Below are positions 55,801 to 64,000 of a DNA stretch of 64,000 bases, piece after piece. The stretch lies in NCBI GenBank assembly GCA_035578905.1, contig JAQJVL010000003.1, forward strand, positions 10,530,159 through 10,594,158. Direction: 5' to 3'. The translations under genes were made by a program, and so were the position numbers. The DNA comes from Stictocephala bisonia. Lineage: Eukaryota; Arthropoda; Insecta; Hemiptera; Membracidae. Position 1 is the stretch's first letter. The number at the start of each line of letters is the position of its first letter. The notes beneath the pieces were generated by a model. The model made no database searches. It was not told where the DNA came from and worked only from the letters and a program-made list of their open reading frames with translations.

Positions 55801-57434
55801 AGCAATCTTCTTAAAAATACAATTTCAAACAACTTCGAGAATACACTTTGAACGGCCACTGGCCTATAGTTTTTTACCAAGTCCTTTTCACCTGCTTTGT
55901 AGATTGGTACAACCTTTGAAGTTTTTATCTGGCTCGGGAAAACACCTTGCTCAAACGATTTATTTATTAAAATGACAAGTGGCTTAGCTATTTTATCCTT
56001 ACACGCTCCTAGTAACTTACAAGGGATTTCATCCACCCCAGAGCTGCTTTTGGCACTCACTTTTTGGATAACCTCCAAAACTTCCCTCTCATTTGTAGGC
56101 CTCAAGAAAAGATCAGTATTCTCAATAGGTTGGTCAGTTCCTAGGTTCGGTCTCGTAACAGATGCTGCCAATTTCTCAATTTCAGTAACAAAGTAATTAT
56201 TAAAAATATTTGCTACATTATTAGGGTGAGTAATGATCTCGTCATTGTTTTTCAGACTTATATTTACACTATTTACATCTTCGTCACAAGTTAGGCTTTT
56301 CACAATAGCCCAAGATTCCTTACTGATATTCTTTGCATTGTCAATTTTATCTTTATAAAACTGTCGTTTTGTATCGTTACGTAATACCGAATATTGGTGC
56401 TTGGCATCACAGTACTCAGCTTTACAATTGTTACTAACTATATTTCTTGTACGCCAGTACAATTCCTTTAAGTTTTCTTGCGATTCAAAAATTTCTGGGG
56501 TGATCCATTTTACATTAGAATCATCCTTACATCTATACACAGCTTTGGGAAAGCATACATCAAAGATATATACAAAAGTTGAATAAAATTCATTAAAAGC
56601 ATTTTCTAAATCCATATTTACATCAACACTAGACCAGGTCTCTTTTGACAGCAGATATTCAAAGGTGGCTAGGTTAGGTTTATTTATTTTCCTTTTTTCA
56701 ACCTTTTTAATTACATCATGGGAAGCAACATTTACATTAAAAGCAATACTACTATGGTCAGAAAGGAGGGGTGGCAACACCTGAACAGAGTAGTAACGTC
56801 TATCCAAATCAGTGATGAAGTAATCAAGCTGACTATGCCTGTTTGAAGTTACATCAATTCTTGTATGATGTTTGAAAGTGATATGAAGGTTGTTTGACTG
56901 CAATAAATCACCTAAACATTCCTTTTCAAAGGTATCATCTAGATAGTCCATATTCAGATCGCCACAGACTACCATTGGTGAGTCGCAGTAATTATTTTTT
57001 ACTGTGCTAAAAGTGTCTTCTAGTAACTCCATAAAATTATAAAAATTTGCCTTATAAAGTGGCCTATATATGTTTATCAAAACAAATTTAAATTGCTTAC
57101 ATTTTATAACTGCTCCGCAACATTCAAAAACTTCCTCAACTGATAAGGCATTTAGTTTAATTATAGGGCTTATTTTATTTACACTATTTACATGTGTGAA
57201 AATAGCTACTCCACCACCAGTCGTATTAACCCTACAGTATTCTGCAGTTTTAGTATAGTTTTCAATTTTAAAATTCTTATTTTTGTTCATATCTAACCAA
57301 GTTCCAGCTGTACAAACAAACTCATAATCCTTATTAAATAACAAAGATTCTAATCTTTCCACTTTATTAAAAATTGATCTTACATTCATGAATAAAATAT
57401 TAATCCTACTAGGTTTATTTACAACTGACTCCAA
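55801..57434 (-). pseudogene. Inner LINE ORF2: endonuclease and RT start
   Basis: It opens MESVVNKPSRINILFMNVRS with APE-type endonuclease motifs: NVRS (~18), GGGVAIF (~74), YRP (~125), GDLNMDY (~159), HSQLDYF (~206), LLSDHSSIAF (~227). The usual T-E-T-W-L is TAGTWL here (residues 42-47), so the catalytic Glu is lost. The linker and the first RT block (VVPIYKAGEKDLVKNYRPVA, SKLFEIVFLRRLL) follow before the minisatellite. Confidence 0.9.
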
Positions 57435-57460
57435 TCCCTTATTGCCGTCAGAGTCATAGA

Positions 57461-58633
57461 TCAGTTTTTTCCTTTATTAGGCCTACTCATAGGTTCAGAC
57501 CTAGGCCTATTTTCAATATTAACAGGCTCTTTACTAATGTACTTCCTGCGATAAGATATAAAGTTGTTGATTAAAATACCTTCAGGCCATTTCTCACAGT
57601 CCATTACCACACTAGAATATTGAATTGGGAAATCTACCTTGAAGGATTTGTAGGTTTGGTATCTGGTTTGTAGACTTTCACAGATTACATCACTTCCCTC
57701 ACAGAGGCTGCTTACATAGTTTTTCACAGCTTGCTTATCTGCATTTAAATTGAACCGTGATGCAAAAATCAACTTAAATTTCCCAATTGCACCTAAATCG
57801 GCACCGTTTACTTTTCCAGTCCCAATCAAAGGCTTATAGCTTGCCCTTGACTTCACTGTATCTTGTTTTACTATTTCTTCTACCACGTTTAGTAACATAA
57901 CCATCATCTTGCTCTTCTGATATGTTGTTTTCCACTTTGTTAAACGAATTTTTAATTACACTTGCAAAACTAGGACGATTTTTATTCACTACTTTCCCAC
58001 TGCATTCAGATTCAAGCACATGAATAATATTTTTGTTTCCGCCATTTTCACTTCCACGTAAGTCACGTAATGAGGCTCTAGTAGTGGCTTCGTCATTTCG
58101 GCCAGTGCTACCAACCTCATTTTTCTTAATTCCCTCAACTTTTACTTTTCCCCTTTCATGTTTTGGCTCTGTACCTGCTGTTTCAATGTTTGAGTTGGTA
58201 ATAGCGGCTACGTCATCATCTGTACTAACTTCAAAAACTTCGGTATTTGTGACGTCAACATCCGGCAAATCTTCAGTCACATTGTTTTTTAACCTAACAT
58301 CAATGTCATTTTCACAATGCAAGCTTCTATTAATCAATGAATTATTATTAGTTATTTCTCTGAGTATAGAATAGATGTTTCCGACACTTTCGTGTAGATT
58401 ACAGTAGTCATCCATTTTCAGATTATACGTTTTCATTTTTTCTAACCTCAAGTCACAGTCGGCGCATATCCATTTAATTTTGTCTCCCAATCCTTGAATT
58501 GCTTGTATATCTTCTTTTACTAATCCCACACAATTAGTATGAAACATAGACCCTGGCACTTTATACCCGGATAATTTTTATTAACTGTTCTATTACACGT
58601 ACTACATGGATTTCGCACTGATCTTGTCGCCAT
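57461..58633 (-). pseudogene. Inner LINE ORF1, PHD-finger type
   Basis: ATG at 58633 starts MATRSVRNPCSTCNRTV; after a shift near 58565 it continues MFHTNCVGL and IKWICADCDLRLEKMKTY, giving C-x2-C, a second Cys pair, H-x2-C and W-x-C-x2-C of a PHD-like zinc finger. A long low-complexity acidic/basic region follows. After a second shift near 57890 comes a C-terminal domain, GKFKLIFASRFNLNADKQAV through VDFPIQYSSVVMDCEKWPEG. PHD-type ORF1 proteins occur in several insect LINE groups and are thought to bind nucleic acid. Confidence 0.85.
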
Positions 58634-58683
58634 CTTGACTCGCCATCCCATGTTTGACTTGGGATGTCTAGTGCTATTTTTGG

Positions 58684-59730
58684 AAGTCGAAAGTTCCATG
58701 GTGGGATACAATTTACAGTTGGGTAGGTTACTGGGGTTATTTTTGGAGTATTTTCTGCTATCAGTACTGTCTGATGATTAAAGGACGACTTGTAATATGT
58801 CTCTTGTGAGTTTAGTGAGATAGTTGGATCTGATTTAGGGTGTGCAGATATATTTATTAATTCGTGCCAGATTACTTTCTGGATGTATATTTCTACAGGA
58901 TCAGTGTTAAGTTCATTATCCATTGCTTGTACTGGAGTGGTCTTTAGACATCAGAGGCAAGTTCTTAGGGCAGAGTTTTGGATTAGTTTAATTTTTTATG
59001 TGTTTTTGCTGCAGCTCCCCAAATTTCTGCTCCTTACATAATTTTTGATCAAATAAATGATATAAAGAACTGTCTCAGCATAATAGTATCTGCTCCCCAC
59101 TCTCTGTTAGCAACGGCTTTGAGTAAGTTCAGTCTACTTGTGCACTGCAATGAAATCTGTTGTATGTGATTCTTCCACAGTATTTTCGGGTCTAGTTTTA
59201 TTCCAAGTAGTGTAGGGTTGGGATTATGGGGCACTGGTTTTCCTTTGAGTTGTAGGTCTAGGACAAAGTGTTTACCTGAGTACTTTCTTGTAAAAAAGGC
59301 AGGTTCTGTTTTTGTTGATGAGATTGACATGCTCCACTTTTCCATCTATTCATTAAGGGTGTTAAGTCATCTTGCTCTTGTTGAGTGGCTCGTATTCCAA
59401 TCCTTGTAGAGTTCCATATGGTCATGTCATCTGCATTGCATATAAGCAACTGTCTGTTACACTAGGTAGAGTTACTTGCATGTCACTGAGCGCAACATTG
59501 AACTGGGGCGCACTTAATATGGACCCCTGTGGAACTCCACAATAGACTGGAAGTTCATCTGAGAGCGTGTTGTTAACTTTAGTTTTGATTTTTCTGTATG
59601 AGTATCATCTGAAAATCTTTCCTGTAATTCCAATTTATTAGTCATTATAGTAATACTGTGGGGTGCGGTATTAGTGAACCTCATCAAATAATCTTCCATT
59701 AATTAATTTAAAGGCAAAATATCAATAATG
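58684..59730 (-). pseudogene. Outer LINE: reverse transcriptase
   Basis: Broken minus frames give VYCGVPQGSILSAPQFNVAL near 59530, the catalytic box (ADDMTIWNSTRIGI) near 59420, WMEKWSMSISSTKTEPAFFT, LLGIKLDPKILWKNHIQ, and a pre-RNase H region TDPVEIYIQKVIW then CIPPWNFRLPK, cut at 58683. The order RT, PPW linker, RNase H is that of I/LOA-type LINEs. The 5' half is missing. Confidence 0.8.
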
Positions 59731-60228
59731 TTGGAAAACTATATAGAGTACTGTAAAATGACACAATCAGTTTAAATATCCAATTGTCACATCACTGTTT
59801 AACTTTAATAAACCAATTTTACGCCTAGTGATTAGCAGTTATATAATTGATAAAGTTTGTTTGGTATTTTCTACTATACAAAATAAGAAACTAGCAGTTT
59901 ATATTTATTTTGTTACTGACATTTTCTCTTTTGAAAGTTTTTTAAGTCATATTTTGTATATATACACTGAAATATGGTTTGTAGTTCACTTTCCAACATT
60001 GTTAACTCTAGTCTGAATTTAGCTAAAACTAAGAAATCTACACACATTGAACAAATCATAAAAATTTATAATTTAGCCTAAATGTTTGAAATATAAAATA
60101 AAGAGAAAATATAATCCATATCTGAGACCAATATGGAATATATGATCTGAAACTTTTAGAAAGTGATGAATTTAACACTTATAACTGTTAATTTCAGAAC
60201 AATTTAAGCCAATATAACAGATATACTC
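59731..60228. other. VPS33A intron, no gene seen
   Basis: AT-rich sequence between the outer LINE and the first VPS33A exon of the window; nothing recognised. Confidence 0.5.
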
Positions 60229-60230
60229 AC

Positions 60231-60528
60231 TATTAGTGATACCAAATATTTCATCTATGAGGCCCTCGTATGTGAGTTGGGTGGCAAGCGGTGATAACAA
60301 ATCAATAGCACGGTCCAGCAATAGCAACTGGTCTATATGCGGTGTAGGTGGTGGGGGGTGCCGACCCCTACGTGGCTCTAAGGACAAACGGGAAATGAGT
60401 TGCCACAGCTGCTGAGCCGCTATGCCTTTACCGCAGACCCGTGGTACCGTTCCGTACAGCTCCTGTAGTGTGATGAGGGCTTGTGCAGCTTGGTACAGGG
60501 CACTTGGATCTCCTTCCAACTGCAGCTC
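60231..60528 (-). CDS. Vps33A: VPS33A exon (first in window)
   Basis: The acceptor is gatag before 60528 and the donor is GTGAGT. It begins ELQLEGDPSALYQAAQAL, like vertebrate YLEGDQTSLYHAAKGL, and contains LLLLDRAIDLLSPLATQL followed by TYEGLIDEIFGITN, the most conserved SM-protein segment. A Pro/His-rich insert (RRGRHPPPPTPHID) replaces a variable loop before it. It ends one base into a codon. Confidence 0.96.
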
Positions 60529-60882
60529 CTATCACATTTAATAGTTACATCAACAAATCAAGTCAGCTGAAAAGGTAAAGAATATTATCACACAATTACT
60601 CATAACAAATAAACATTTCTTTTACATCTTAATTTGCTTCATGTTTGTTGTATATTAACTGATTGTACCTTTGCTATGTTAAGAACTTTCAACTAATAAT
60701 AATAATCTTTATTTTCTTAAATGTACACACAAATTCAATAAGTCATCTACATTGAGATTAGAGTACAATAATACAAAGAAAATGACCTATTTGAATTTCT
60801 ATTATATGCAGCAAGTTCACAGCTTATAAAAAGGAATTAAAGTTCTTTTCATTAGTCATGCTGACAAAAAGCTTATATATTA

Positions 60883-60906
60883 TCTATATTTATAAAAGAG
60901 GATGTT

Positions 60907-60937
<31 letters not shown>

Positions 60938-61653
60938 GTTTGAAGTTTATGCGCTGCCAAACCATCCAACCGATCGCCATGAAACTTTAGGATGTTGTCC
61001 TGTATACTCCCGATATGGTTTCTGTGAAGTTTGATTCAGATCCATCCACAGGGTCCCGCCCAACGGGCTCCTAAAGATCCCATGTTATTCAAATGGAGAA
61101 TCTGAATTGTTTACAAAAAACATATGACTGTGTGGTTTAGTGTAGTTTCACATGCCATAAGCAGATTGAAGTTCTCACAACAACAGTACTGTATATGTTT
61201 TGATTTATTGTAGTTCTACATTTTACCTTGAGAGTGTAGCACACACTACTTTTACTTGATCAGGTGATCTGTATTTGGTGTTAACCTTTTTTCCTCGGTA
61301 ATTAAAACATGTGGTGAAACGTGAAAATAAAAAATAAATAATTATTTGTTTTACAGTTTACTTTTTATGACATGCCTCCTAAAAAATCTAATATTGGTAG
61401 AAGAAGCAAAAAATGCTCGAATTCTTTAACCTATTAGAGCTGCTGAAACATCTAGAGAGACAGAAGCACGCTTGGAAGCTGCCCGGTTAAAAACCTTTAC
61501 ATTTATACACCAAATAAGAAGACTAAAAATATTGTTTACCCTCTTGCACTCATTTAATAAATATTGGTTTTTTTCTATAATTCTTTTTATTGCTTTATTT
61601 TGGTATGTCAATGAAAAATGAAAGGCGAGACAACGTCCGCCGGGTTCAGCTAG
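60883..61653 (+). mobile_element. Non-autonomous Helitron
   Basis: It starts TCTATATTTATAAAAGAGG directly after an A and ends CAACGTCCGCCGGGTTCAGC then TAG before a T: the 5' TC and 3' CTAG ends with A/T insertion expected for Helitrons. Inside, 61373-61490 encodes MPPKKSNIGRRSKK, then a broken RAAETSRETEARLEAAR, matching the N-terminal basic segment of insect Helitron proteins (RxxETxxQRExRL). A (TA)n tract lies at 60913-60936. No helicase or Rep domain remains. Confidence 0.8.
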
Positions 61654-62129
61654 TTAAACATAAAATAGAAATTAAAAAGAATAAATCATACAATTTTGTT
61701 CATTATATATACAATATTTTCCTAACGCTTGCCGTTAACAATAATTTAGGAAATAATAGGGTCTCTAAGACAATGCCTGCGTAGAGGTTCCTTCACTGCA
61801 TATATAACACTTTGTTGCGTTCAGATTTTGACTAATAATTTATATTTACATAAAAATGATCTCAGATCCAAAATAATATCTTGAGTTATATTGAAATACA
61901 ATGAAATAAATGTTATCATGCTATTATAAATTACGACAATAATATATAGAAAATAAAAAGGTAAAAACTAAAAAATTTTCTTTGGTAATTAAATTGAATG
62001 AGAAAACTTATGCACAAAATTACTCTTTACACTAACAGTATTCAGCATTTAATAGGATATCTATTTTTATCAATAACTTAAAATTAGTATGTTAAGATAC
62101 TCATTCACAAAAATACTATTGCTGTATTA

Positions 62130-63490
62130 GAAATAATACATTTATATCCTCCATCTCAAACAACCACTTTCTTACTTTATTTAAAAACTGTTTTAGATTT
62201 GATGTAATTCTGATATTATCTGGCAATTTATTATAAATTCTATGAGCAATCAAATTAACTGTTTCTGTTTTTACAAAAAATGCCTTATTTGGTTCTGGAA
62301 TAAAGAATTTTTCAATATTTCTAAGTTAGTTTCTATATTCATTATTATGTGGGTGGTCATTTCCACTTTTAATATAGAACAGTTTTAGAACCTTATAAAC
62401 ATAAATGTATTTCAAAGGTAGGATTTTTAAATTCTTAAAAAGAGGCTTAGATGATTCATATCTATTTCTATGACAAATCAATCTTACTACATGTTTTTCT
62501 GAACATATATCGGTTTCGTATGGGACTCATAAGTATTTCTCCAAAATACTATACCATAATCAATTCTGCTTTGAATCAGAACAAAGTACAGAATTCGTCA
62601 AATTTGATGATTGCATAAATCTTTAAAAAAATAAAAATACCTCATTATGTTATTGATGCTATCTTTTAATCTTGTAGTATGAGTCTCCCAAGTCATATTA
62701 ATTGATTGGGCCAGACTGTCAACAAATAGGCCCAAATATTTTATATTGTTAGTTTTATGTACAACAACACATTTTAAATTACAAAAAGTATTCTTAATTA
62801 GACAGTCTGGACATTTAAACCTAATATTACAACAAAATTCAATATTATTTTGTAGACTAAAATTTATGTACTTAGTTTTTTCTCCACTTAATATCATTCT
62901 ATTCATTGTGAACCACCACTTAAGTGCATTAAGGTCGTTGCTCATAGCCTGTTGAATTGAAACCCAATCTTTTTTTATATAACAAGATGCTGTGTCATCA
63001 GCAAATGAAGTTAATTTGCATTGAAATTTTCCATGACAGAGATCGTTATAATATAATATGAACAATATTGCACCTAACACAGATCCTTGAGCACCCCATT
63101 TTTAATTAACCCCATTTCACTTACAACCAGGTTCACCCTTACACACTGTTTCCTATGCAATAAATAGCTCTCAAACCAGTCATATGCTACCCCTCTAATA
63201 CCACTGTCATATAGCTTTCCCAAGAGAATACTGTGATCCACTGTATCAAATGCCTTTCTTATGTCTAAAAAAAGACCACTAACACTTTTACTTTCATTTA
63301 GGCCATCATATATATCAGTTATAAAATTCAACAAAGCAAACTCAGTTCTTACCAGCCCTGAATCCAAATTGTTTTGTACTAAAAAAATTTATTTTTTCCA
63401 GAAACTGTACTAATTTGTTCTTCATTATTTTTTCAAAGATCTTAGAAAAGCATGACATTATAGATATTGGACGATAATTATTGCATTTTT
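62130..63490 (-). pseudogene. LINE reverse transcriptase, 5'-truncated
   Basis: Minus-strand order: NNYRPISIMSCFSKIFEKIM near 63450, then LFLDIRKAFDTVDHSILLGK, YDWFESYLLHRKQCVRVN; after a shift near 63080, ILFILYYNDL, LTSFADDTASCYI (catalytic box), WFTMNRMILSGEKTKYINF and NIKYLGLFVDSL. Beyond 62600 the C-terminal region continues in broken frames (INSRIDYGIVFWRN, PLKYIYVYKVLKLFY) to about 62130. Jockey/CR1-like. Confidence 0.85.
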
Positions 63491-63706
63491 ACTTTGAACC
63501 ACTCTTGAATATTAGGGGTAGGGGACGATAACTGGACTGGACAAGTGTGTTTGAGTGACAGCTAGTTTAATTTTAATTTGTGTGCCTATTAAAACAGTAT
63601 AATACTATTAAAAGTGATAGAGAGTGTTTGGATAAGTATTAGAATGCTATAAACTTATTAATTTCAAATTTTCCTAATTGTAATAATAAATATAATAAGA
63701 ATATAA

Positions 63707-64000
63707 CTACTTACAATTCCTTCTGCTAAAACCACATGTTTTTGTATACTTTAAAAAAATGAATTTCTGAAGTGGATAGTACATATAAAAGTACAACAAT
63801 ATAGAAATATTTATTTTTAATATATGATATATACTATTTAAACAAGTCAACTGCACTTCTTTGGTAATAATTTTATTTGTTAAAACTGCAGAAAGTGGAA
63901 CACTGATATTTGACGTCAGTAGTTTGGATGCAGGTTGACTCAGGGCTTGTATCCCATCCAAGTCCAAGTAGTGCTTGAATACTGTAACCTGAACTTTGAA
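63707..64000 (-). other. Open minus-strand stretch, unassigned
   Basis: The frame is open from the window edge and reads HYLDLDGIQALSQPASKLLT then NISVPLSAVLTNKIIT before fading into AT-rich sequence. It does not match the VPS33A segment expected next upstream. It may be the edge of another mobile element. Confidence 0.2.

Larger units (their letters stand above)
54201..58675 (-). mobile_element. Inner LINE with poly(A) tail and 8-bp TSD
   Basis: ATTTTTGG occurs at 54193-54200 and 58676-58683, exactly at the borders. The 3' poly(A) tail appears as T residues at 54201-54230. Removing the element reconnects the outer LINE between its PPW linker and RNase H regions. It contains ORF1 (58633-57461) and ORF2 (57434-54281) in order, nearly full length, 5' leader about 40 bp. 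Confidence 0.9.
21515..60528 (-). other. Vps33A: VPS33A gene, 3' part (eight exons, spliced)
   Basis: The exons 60528-60231, 51684-51564, 47318-47158, 46265-46111, 38598-38446, 31097-30857, 24389-24249 and 21606-21515 sum to 1362 nt, that is 453 codons plus TGA, with every junction in phase. The product follows animal VPS33A from LEGDxxxLY to the C-terminus. VPS33A is the Sec1/Munc18 protein of the HOPS and CORVET complexes; it binds SNAREs and drives fusion with late endosomes and lysosomes (Drosophila carnation). The ~596-residue family length implies about 150 N-terminal residues encoded beyond 64000. The introns (up to ~8.5 kb) are filled with nested transposons. Confidence 0.95.

Noticed and set aside
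55650..57434. A 594-codon open frame as a host gene
   Set aside because: Its content is an APE-type endonuclease and RT start of a LINE, ending in minisatellite; it is not a host gene.

Overview
The window is nuclear DNA from an animal, most likely an insect. It is AT-rich, carries two spliced genes with very long introns, and is packed with arthropod-type mobile elements. The species cannot be named from sequence alone. Degenerate AACCT/TTAGG-like repeats and the mix of Jockey-like LINEs, Penelope-like elements (PLEs), pogo/Tigger, piggyBac, hAT and mariner elements fit an insect with a large genome.

Two host genes can be assembled exon by exon with consistent splice phases. (1) On the + strand, four exons (3710-3854, 7730-7839, 9493-9588, 12810-12898) encode the C-terminal part of a CCDC149-family coiled-coil protein. 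One of its introns has a GC donor. (2) On the - strand, eight exons between 60528 and 21515 encode the last ~453 residues and stop codon of VPS33A (Drosophila carnation), the Sec1/Munc18-family subunit of the HOPS/CORVET tethering complexes. Its 5' exons lie beyond 64000. The genes converge tail to tail, with stops about 8.6 kb apart, and both continue outside the window.

Almost everything else is mobile DNA, often nested. Region by region: 1-3070, a decayed LINE with a partial duplication and a TTAA-flanked foldback MITE; 4418-6990, a small PLE, a LINE and a mariner remnant; 8600-9090, a SINE and simple repeats; 13307-17374, a TIR element containing an hAT-like element; 18331-18545, PLE terminal-repeat arms; 20724-21085, tail-to-tail SINEs; 22380-23420, a head-to-head G-rich minisatellite; 25602-28930, a LINE with an inverted 5' end, interrupted by a Tc1/mariner-type element; 32166-37715, a piggyBac element split by a LINE; 38909-40200, a non-autonomous Tigger; 40931-45725, a pogo element containing an RNase H LINE that itself contains an unusual TIR element; 46412-47145, a mariner foldback; 47990-51339, a PLE joined to a second pogo; 53304-59730, a LINE inside a LINE; 60883-61653, a Helitron; 62130-63490, another LINE.

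The two strongest candidates for something little described are as follows. One is a dispersed ~36-bp minisatellite whose core is four G-triplets with one-base loops; it has landed in several unrelated mobile elements and beside a VPS33A splice acceptor. The other is the TIR element at 41951-43401, which encodes a transposase-like protein with an SDxxGGQKN motif.
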